From contig CAYMRB010000359.1 in NCBI GenBank assembly GCA_964392615.1, forward strand, positions 1 through 10,438: a stretch of 10,438 nt of DNA, given 5' to 3'. Source of the DNA: CAYMRB01 sp964392615 (lineage in GTDB: Bacteria > Planctomycetota > UBA8108). Of this stretch, positions 1 through 7,600 are shown piece after piece (position 1 is the first letter of the stretch; each line of letters begins with the position of its first letter). The notes beneath the pieces were generated by a model. The model did no database searches and was not told where the DNA came from. It was given only the letters and a program-made list of their open reading frames with translations. Both the position numbers and the translations under genes were made by a program.

Positions 1-17
1 GGGTGGTGTTGTGTGTC

Positions 18-71
18 GGGTGCGGGCTGGGGTGCGGTGTCGGGATCGGCGTCGGAGCCGGGATCGGAGCC
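18..71. repeat. Degenerate GG-NNN-C hexamer tandem repeat
   Basis: Nine consecutive 6-base units beginning with GG can be read here: gggtgc, gggctg, gggtgc, ggtgtc, gggatc, ggcgtc, ggagcc, gggatc, ggagcc. All but the second end in C. In the frame of the downstream protease gene the stretch would read as a Gly-X dipeptide repeat. All three plus-strand frames are open here, so coding status cannot be settled. It may be low-complexity intergenic DNA or the tail of an unseen upstream gene. The rest of bases 1-188 holds nothing else I can identify apart from a ribosome binding site near its end. Confidence 0.6.
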
Positions 72-174
72 GGCAGACCGGCGGATTTCCTCTGGCCCGG
101 CCGGCGACGGGTACTTACGATGGGCCTGTGCGACTTCGCTCGAGAGTGTCGGGTGGCACGTCGCGGGGTGCGAA

Positions 175-179
175 CGGAG
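175..179 (+). promoter_or_regulatory. Ribosome binding site deciding the protease start
   Basis: CGGAG lies nine bases before the ATG at 189. This favours 189 over the in-frame ATG at 120 and the start codon at position 3. The residues encoded before 189 are low-complexity and unlike a protease N-terminus, whereas those after it look like the usual start of this family. Confidence 0.55.
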
Positions 180-188
180 CCGGGATGC

Positions 189-1304
189 ATGTTCAGTGAT
201 AGTCGATTCCGCAACGCTGGCATACGCGTCGGCCGGTTGTTCGGAATCGAGATCTGGCTGCACTGGTTTCTGCTGATCATCGTCGGTATCCGGCTGATCT
301 CCCTGCTTCTGGCACACGGGATCGAGCGGGATGACGGCATCTCTCCCGACGTGTACGGTCACCCGCTGGGCAATTGGGCCTGCGCCGGGGGGGCTCTCCT
401 GCTCTCCGTGTTGCTGCACGAGCTGGGGCACTGCTGGTTCGCGCGTCGGCAGGGTGGCACGCCGGATCGAGTCGTCCTGTGGCCGCTCGGCGGGCTGGCC
501 GAGTGCGACGCGCCGAACTTCCCGGGGACGCAGTTCTGGGTCCACGCCGGCGGCCTCCTCACGAGCCTCGCGCTGGCCGTCGTCGCCGGAACCGCGTGCG
601 CCGTGGTCGGTTGGAGCCTGGTTCCCTACGGCGAGGCCGATGGGGCGGTCTTCCTGTCGCGTCTCTTCGTTCAGTCTCTGTTCCTCGTGAACACCGTGCT
701 GTTCGTGTTCAACCTCGTCCCATGCTGGCCTCTCGACGGCGGCAAGCTCCTCCACACGTTTCTGTGGTCGCGCACCGGGACGCACTCGGGCGCTCTGCTG
801 CTGACGCTCAACATCTCGCGGATCTTCGCGATCTTCGGCCTCGTCGTCGGCGGGATCGGGATCCTTCTGGGCTTCTCGAGTCCGCTCTTCATGTACGAGC
901 AGCCCGTCCTCGACTACGTCGGCCTCTTCGCGCTGCTGATGGGCTTCATGTACTTCATGGAGTCACGCGCCCGCCGCCTGCAGCTGCAGTACGGCGAAGA
1001 GGAGACGGACGGCATCTTCGGCTACGACTTCTCGAGCGGCTACACGAGCCTCGAGCGCTCGGTGAGCGACGAGCGAGAGCGCGAGGAGGAGAGGCCGCCG
1101 TCCTGGCTCGAGCGGCGACGTGAGGCCAAGCGCCGTCGCGCCCGCGACAAGGAGCGGCGCGAGGATCGCGAGGTCCGCCGGCGCCTCGACGAGCTTCTCG
1201 AGAAGATTCACCGCGATGGCATCGCGAGCCTGACGCGCGAGGAGCAGCGCTTCCTGGCGAAGGCCTCGCGCCACGTGCGTGAGTCGGCGACGAGCGAGGA
1301 CTGA
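189..1304 (+). CDS. Site-2 protease family (M50) intramembrane zinc metalloprotease
   Basis: A 371-residue polytopic membrane protein. The zinc-binding HELGH motif is at residues 77-81, at the end of a hydrophobic segment. The second family motif, N-x-x-P-x-x-P-L-D-G-G, is at 175-185, with Asp183 as the expected third zinc ligand. The N-terminal stretch, ending in GIEIWLHW at 19-26, is typical of compact bacterial S2P homologues. Hydrophobic segments lie at about 21-43, 64-80, 117-143, 160-178, 205-230 and 240-257. I see no PDZ or CBS domain. From about 258 the protein becomes a charged cytosolic-type tail rich in Arg and Glu. It ends in an E-K-I-H-x-x-G-I-x-S-L-T-x-E-E-x-x-F-L-x-x-A-S motif (339-360) that resembles a short C-terminal motif known from many bacterial rhomboid proteases. 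The family cleaves substrates within the membrane, often anti-sigma factors, but no sigma or anti-sigma gene is visible here, so the substrate is unknown. Start at 189 chosen from the ribosome binding site and family fit. Confidence 0.9.
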   Translation: MFSDSRFRNAGIRVGRLFGIEIWLHWFLLIIVGIRLISLLLAHGIERDDGISPDVYGHPLGNWACAGGALLLSVLLHELGHCWFARRQGGTPDRVVLWPLGGLAECDAPNFPGTQFWVHAGGLLTSLALAVVAGTACAVVGWSLVPYGEADGAVFLSRLFVQSLFLVNTVLFVFNLVPCWPLDGGKLLHTFLWSRTGTHSGALLLTLNISRIFAIFGLVVGGIGILLGFSSPLFMYEQPVLDYVGLFALLMGFMYFMESRARRLQLQYGEEETDGIFGYDFSSGYTSLERSVSDEREREEERPPSWLERRREAKRRRARDKERREDREVRRRLDELLEKIHRDGIASLTREEQRFLAKASRHVRESATSED

Positions 1305-1313
1305 TCGCGGCAC

Positions 1314-1337
1314 GCGTTCTTCCGTTCTTCCGTTCTT
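1314..1337. repeat. Three tandem 8-base repeats (gcgttctt, ccgttctt, ccgttctt)
   Basis: Directly after the protease stop codon, three head-to-tail 8-base units run gcgttctt, ccgttctt, ccgttctt. The first differs by one base. On the plus strand the tract is pyrimidine-rich. It has no adjoining hairpin, so it is not a classical terminator. It could be a small slippage-derived repeat or a protein-binding site. Confidence 0.6.
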
Positions 1338-1398
1338 GCGGCATGGGGCTGCAGTGGACCCCGCGAAGCACGCGCCCGCCACGCGCCCGGGTTTTCGT

Positions 1399-1472
1399 GG
1401 AACCTGACCGGGGCCTGTTGGTCGATAACCGGATTGACAGCCCCGCGGTGAGTCCACGTCCGGTCAGGTCCC
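1399..1472 (+). promoter_or_regulatory. Nested inverted repeat, possible structured leader of the macroglobulin gene
   Basis: Bases 1399-1411 and 1460-1472 are inverted repeats matching at 12 of 13 positions. Between them, ggggcctgt (1410-1418) can pair with acagcccc (1437-1444) with one bulged C. Inside that, ggt/acc (1420-1422 with 1428-1430) can close a five-base loop. The stems nest into one elongated hairpin ending 49 bases before the macroglobulin start codon; only bases 1410-1411 and their partners compete between outer and inner stems. There is no T-tract, so it is not an ordinary intrinsic terminator. It could be a 5' leader structure, an operator, or chance pairing in GC-rich DNA. 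No known riboswitch class is recognised. Confidence 0.35.
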
Positions 1473-1521
1473 GGCGTCGCCGCTTCACGATCTCCCTCGA
1501 CACCATACGAGTCTCGCAGCC

Positions 1522-1635
1522 ATGCAACGGTCGCGTCCGAGCACTCCTGCGGTTCCGTTCCTCCGCGTCGTTCTTGTTCTCATCGCTCTTGTTGCTGCCG
1601 TCGCGTGCGGTCCCGGCGCGCGACTGGCCGCGGCG
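1522..1635 (+). other. Signal sequence of the macroglobulin; lipobox-like Cys29
   Basis: Residues 1-15 carry four arginines or other polar residues before a hydrophobic core at 16-28 (VVLVLIALVAAVA). Two cleavage readings are possible. Cys29 follows A-V-A, a weak lipobox, which would give a lipid-anchored protein as in E. coli YfhM. Alternatively signal peptidase I could cut after A-x-A at about residue 38 (ARLAAA, then EEADD), giving a soluble exported protein. The lack of Leu at position -3 from the cysteine makes the lipoprotein reading uncertain. Confidence 0.65.
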
Positions 1636-4600
1636 GAGGAGGCCGACGACGGCTTCCTGATCGCCCGCGACGCCCTCGCCGGCAAACGCTACGGCGAGGC
1701 GATCCGGCTCTTCGAAGTGTTCCGCTCCGCGACCGAATCGGCCGATCTGGCCGCCGAGTCGACGCTGCTGATCGCTCGCGCCCGCATGCTCTCCGGCGAG
1801 CACTCCCGCGCGTTGGAGGGGCTCGAGCGCTTCCTGCGCGACGGGCCGGCCGAGCCGTGGGCGTCGCGAGCGCGCCTCCTGCTCGCCGACGCCTTCGTCG
1901 CGTTGCGCAAGTTCGCCGATGCGAGCGATATCTACCGCGTGCGCCTCGAGTTCCTGCGCGGCGACGAGTATCTCGCTCAGCTCACCGCCTACTACCTCGA
2001 GATCGCCGATCCTGCCTACGAGGGGCGCAAGGTGCAGGATCCGAACTCGGTGCTGCCGAAGGAGATCGTCCGGCACGACTGGAAGAGCGCCGTCGAGTTC
2101 TACGTCAAGGCGCGGTCGATCTGGCTGCCGCCGCAGCGCGTCGGCGAGATCGAGTACCGCATCGCGCGGTCGCGGCTCGAGCTCGGTCAGCTCAACGAAG
2201 CGATTGCGGCGCTGCGCTATCTGCTCGACGGCGAGCCCGGCCCGCGACCCGGCGACCGACCGCCCGGCCTGAGCACGGCGCTGCGCGGCGAGGCGTTGTT
2301 CCATCTCGCGACGGCCCTCGAGCGGTCGGGACAGAAGCCGGCGGCGATCGACGCGTACCTGCGGCTCGAGAAGGAGCTCGCCGATGATCCGCAGGTCCCC
2401 GCCGCTCTCGAGCGCGTCGGCGGCTTGCGTCGCGACCTCGCCGCGGCGACTTCGGGCGAGTCGGCGCGCCGTGCGCTCTTCGCAAGGGCGCTCGAGGTGT
2501 GGGACCGTGTGATCCAGCGCTATCCGCAGCACGAGGTCGCACCGCGCGTCGCGTTCGCGAAGGCCGCCGCGCTGGCTCAGTTCGGCGATCTCGATGCATC
2601 GATCGCCGCGTTCGCGGACTTCGTGCGCCGGTTTCCGGCGGCCGATAACGCGCCGGTAGCCCAGCTCCGCATCGCCGAGCTGGAGCGCAGCCGCGCGGCG
2701 TTCGACCGAGCCATCGAGGCGTGGAAGACGTTCCTCGGCACCTATCCCAACCACGAGAAGTGGTCCGCCGCACGCCAGTCGATCGTCCGCACCATGTACG
2801 ACAAGGGGCTCCACCTGCTGCGCGTCGCGAAGCGGCCGGAAGAGGCGCGCGCCGTCTGGAACCAGTTCCTGAGCGACAACCCGCTCGATGCGCTCGCTCC
2901 CGAGGTCTACCGACGCTTCCACGAGATGGCGTTGCCGGAGGGCACGATCGTCAGCGCGGTCGCGCCGGGCCAGCCCGCGCCGGACGAGGCGACGCGCGAG
3001 AAGTACGTCGCGTCGCTGGCACCGCTGCGCACGCTGTTCGGCAAGTACCCGCAGTCGCCGCTCGCCGCTGACTCCCGGCTGCGCGTCGCGCGCATTCTCC
3101 ACTTCCGGCTCGACGACCTCGAGGGGGCGATCGTCGAGTACCAAGCTCTCGTGAAGGCGCTCCCGTCTACGTCGCAGGCCCGCACCGCACGGCAGACTCT
3201 CGCCGACCTCGAGCGCAAGCACCTCGTGCTGACGACGCCGCGCGCGTTCACGACGGACAAGGGATGGCGTCTGCACGTCGAGACGCGCAACATCGCCCGT
3301 CTGCGATTCAAGGCGTACCGCCTCAATCTCGAGGAGTACTTCCGCCGCAAGCACGCGGTCGAACGTATCGAGAATGTCGTCGTCGGGGTCGTCGAGCCCA
3401 CGAAGACGTGGGAGGCGGATGTCGACGGCTATCGTCCGTTCCGGCTTCTCGGCGGAGAGCGCGACCTCGAGCTCGATACGGGCGAGGTCGGCGCGTACAT
3501 CCTGACCGTTCAGGACGTGCCGCCCGAGGGCGCAGCGATCGACGCTTCGTCCGCGGAGGGACCGGCGAATCTCGGACCTCCCCTCATCGCGACGACGTTG
3601 CTCGTGCGCAGCGACCTCGCGTTCGTCACGAAGCACGCGACGCGAAGCTCGCTGGTCTGGGCGTTCAACGAGCGTACGGGCAAGCCGTACGCCGGCGCGC
3701 GCGTGTTGCTGTCGGACGCGAACGGCGTCTTCGTCGAGGGCAAGACCGACGCGCAGGGACTGTGGAGGCACACGCGAGACGACGGTTCGCGTCGACCCGA
3801 TCTGCGCGTGTTGGCGATCGCGGCCTCCGGCGGCGACGCCGCGAAGGGGGCGCACTATGCGGTCGATCGCGCGGCTGCGCGCGACGTCTCCTCGCACGGA
3901 TACGCGACGAAGGTCCACATCGCGACCGATCGACCTCTCTACCGCCCGAACCAGCGTGTGTCGTTCCGCGCGATCCTGCGCAAGGCCATCGGCGGTCGCT
4001 ACGAGTCGAGCGCCGGTGAAAAGGCGCGCGTCTCGGTGCGCAATCCGCTCGGTGTCGTCCTCTTCGAGGAGGAGCTGACCGCCGGCGAGTTCGGCACCGT
4101 GTCGGGCAGCGTCGAGCTCACCGAGGAGCCGCCCCTCGGCGACTACGCGATCGTCGTGCGCTACCGCGATCTCGACTTCACGGGGACGTTCAAGGTCGAG
4201 GAATACCGCAAGCCGGAGTTCGCCGTATCGCTCGGCACGGAGCGCGGCACCTACCTCCCCGGCGAAGAGATCGTCGGCAAGATCTCGGCGCAGTACCTCT
4301 TCGGCGCGCCGGTCGTCGGCGCCGACGTGACGTACCGTGTCTTCGAGGGGCCGTTCGCGTTCGATCGCGGCCGCTTCGAGGAGTTCCGCTGGTTCTTCCA
4401 GCGCCGCGAGAAGGAGAACCGCAACGTCCAGGGGCTGCGCTTCCTCGCCGAGGGCAAGGGTACGACCGACGCGGAGGGCCATATGGACTTCCGCTTCCGT
4501 CCGCCGGAGGGGCATGCCGACCGTACGTACACGGTGGTCATCGAGGCGACGGACCTGTCGCGCATCACCGTGTCGGGAGTCGGCCGTGCGATTGTCAGCC

Positions 4601-7600
4601 GCGAGGGCATCTACGTCGTCGCGCGTTCGAATCGCCGCGTCGTGCGTCCGGGCGATCGAGCGACGATCGACCTGCGCACCGTCGACGCCACGGCGGCGCC
4701 GATCGACGCCGAGGGCACTCTCGTCCTGCTGCGCCGAACGCGCAACGAGGGCGGCGTGGACACGGAAGAGGTCGTCCGCGAGCAGCCCTTCTCGACGTCG
4801 GGAGGGCGAGCCGAGACGTCGATCGTCTTCGACAAGCCGGGCGACTACCACGTCGTCCTGCGCACGCGCGACCGCGCCGGCACGCTGTGCGAGGGCGGCG
4901 TGCGGCTGCGCGTAGCGGGCGATGCGCCCGATCTGCGCAAGGAGGCTCGGCTCATCGCCGGCAAGGCGGTGTACCGACAGGGCGAGAACGCGACGTTCTA
5001 CCTCAACTCGCCCGTCGCGAAGCGGCACGCCCTGCTGACGTTCGAAGGCGCTGACGTGATCGACTACCGCGTCCTCGAAGTCGGAGAGCACGCGCAGGAG
5101 ATCGTCGCCGCGATGCGCGGCGAGTACGCGCCGAACGTTCACGTCGCCATCGCGATTCCCGCCGCCGGCAAGCTGTACGAGGCGAGCGACGAGGTGATCG
5201 TGCTGCAATACCTCGAGGTTGACGTCCGCGCGTCGAAGGCCGTCGCGGCGCCCGGCGAGGAGGTCGAGCTCGAGGTGACGACGACGGATCAGGGCGGCGC
5301 GCCGATTGCTGCGGAGCTGTCGCTGGCGGTCGTCGATCAGTCGATCTTCGAGCTGCAGCCGGATCTCACCGAATCGATCAAGCCGTACTTCTGGGATCAG
5401 CGTCGCCAGCGTGGCGTGACGGGCGGCTCGTCGTATTCATTCCGCTATATGGGTACGACGCAGGTCGTCGAGAGCGCCGTGCTCGACGAGTACCTCGAGC
5501 GTGAGGAGGAGGCCGCGGCGGCTTCCTCGAGCGATCGCCGCGGCCGCGTGCGTCTCGCGGCGCCAACGGCACCGGCGAAGCCCCGATCGTCCGCGGCGAA
5601 CCGCCGCGGCGGGCGAGCGCTCGACGCGAAGGGCATCGCCGGCAAGAAGCGATCGCTCGGGCGCAAGTCGAAGCGGGCGTCCCTCGGGACGGACAAGGCC
5701 GCGGCCGACGAGGCCGGCTTCGCGGCTCCCGAGCTCGCGCTCGACAGCCTGGGCGAGCTCTCCGATGACGACGCCGACGGCGTCGTGATGGACCGCCTGT
5801 CGCGAGGGGCCTTCGGCGGGATCGGCGGAGGCGGCGGTGGCGGGGCGGCGTTCGTCGCTCCGAAGATCCGCCGACGCTTCGCCGACACCGCGTACTGGTC
5901 GCCGAGCGTCGTCACGGACGCGAGCGGCAAGGGATCGATCAAGCTCGCATTGCCGGACAACCTGACGACCTGGCGCGTCACGTCGATCGGTGCGACGCGG
6001 GGAACTCACTTCGGCGAAGGCGGCACGTCGTTCCGCACGTCGAAGGACCTGCTCGTCCGCCTGCAGACGCCCCGCTTCCTGACGCGGGCTGACCGCACGC
6101 GCGTTGTCAGTCCGGTGCACAACTACCTCGATGAGGTCGCGAAGGTGAAGCTCGAGATCGAGGCGAAGGGCATTCGCGTCGATGGCTTCCGCATCGGCAA
6201 CGTCACCGTGCCCGCGGGCGAGGCGCGCGGCGTCGAATGGGAGATCGCGCCGCCGCCGGCGAGCGACGACGCGCTCACCGGCGGACTGCTGACGGTCAAG
6301 GCGCTGACGACGCGCGAGTCGGATGCGATCGAGCGCCTCATTCCGATCCTGCCCTTCGGCAAGCGACACGGCGGCGGTGACGGCGGCGAGCTCATCGACG
6401 ACGTCGTGTACGACTGGGATGTGCCGCGCGATCTCGTTCCTGGAGCCATCGCGCTCGAGGTCGACGTCTACGCGCACCACTCCGATGCGCTCCTCGACAC
6501 GGTTCTCTATCTCCGCCACTTCCCGTACGGCTGCGTCGAGCAAACGGTCAACGGCTTCCTGCCGGCGCTGGCGCTGCAGTCGGCGCTGGACCGCCTCGGT
6601 GTGCCGCGCGAGGACCTGCGGGCCATGCTCGCGGACCTGATTCCGAAGCGTATCGTCCGGCTGCTCAACCTGCAGCGACCGTCCGGCGGCTGGGGCTGGT
6701 GGGGGAGGCAGAGCGCGAGTTCGCAAACCGAGATGACGGCGCTCGCGCTCATGGCGCTCGAGCGCTGCCGTCTGGCGGGCTATCGCGTCCAGGCGGATCG
6801 CCTCGAGCTGGCGCGCAAGAAGGCGCTGGTGCTCGCAAAGGCCGAGGGCAACCGCGACCGGCTCGCGCTCGTTCTCTACGCGCTGAGCTACTCGCGTCGC
6901 GCACCGTCCGGGCTTCTCGAGAGTCTCTATCGTCACCGCGAGAATCTGTCGCCGTACGCGCTCGCGCTATCGACGTTGGCGCAGAAGGCACAGGGGAATC
7001 ACGGGGTCGCGTCGGAGCTCGCCGACCTGATCCGCGCGCGAACGCGGGAGCTCGCCGCGACGCCGCCGACGCCGCCCGTGCCGCGGCGTTCGCGTCGCGT
7101 GCCGCACGTCATGGCGACCTCGTTGCCGCCGCGGCACGGAAGCTCGATCGAGACGAACGGGTGGGCGCTGCAGGCTCTCGAGGCCGTCGATCCGGGCGGC
7201 GCGACGAACGCGCGTCTCGCGGCGGGGCTGCTCGCTCTGCGGCGCGGCATCCACTGGGGCACGACGAAGTCGTCCGCAGCGGCCGTCAACGCGCTGGCCG
7301 CGCACTTCGGGGGCAAGGCCGTCGTGGCCGATGCGGTCGTCGACGTGGTTGTCAACGGCGAGCCCGTCGAGGAGCTCGCACTCGAGCCCGGCAAGGGCGC
7401 CAAGCGGCGCGTGACGGTGCGCGTGCCGATCGACAAGCTCGTCCGGGGCGAGCGCAATCGCATCGAGCTCAAGCGCCGCGGTCGCGGCGATCTCGCCTAT
7501 GCCATCCGGCACGAGTGCTACACCGCGGCGGAGAAGATCGAGGAGGAGGGCACGCTGCTGCGCGTCGCGCGCCGCCTCGAGTCGTTCGCCGAGCCGCAGC

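Noticed and set aside
3..188. N-terminal extension of the protease from position 3 or from the ATG at 120
   Set aside because: The residues are low-complexity Gly-X repeats followed by non-family sequence, while the ATG at 189 has a good ribosome binding site and begins just ahead of the family's first membrane segment.
1434..1439. TTGACA, a perfect -35 box
   Set aside because: No acceptable -10 box lies 16-18 bases downstream (the region reads acgtccgg), and the hexamer sits inside the nested inverted repeat. It is probably a coincidence.
1343..1660. Plus-strand 105-codon frame across the intergenic gap
   Set aside because: It overlaps the macroglobulin signal sequence in another frame, is Arg/Pro/Ser-rich, and has no recognisable motif or ribosome binding site.
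955..5208. Minus-strand open frame of 1417 codons
   Set aside because: It is the codon-aligned antisense of the macroglobulin gene and also runs across the intergenic gap into the protease. It is Arg/Asp/Leu-rich with no domain, and its openness follows from the absence of TTA, CTA and TCA sense codons.
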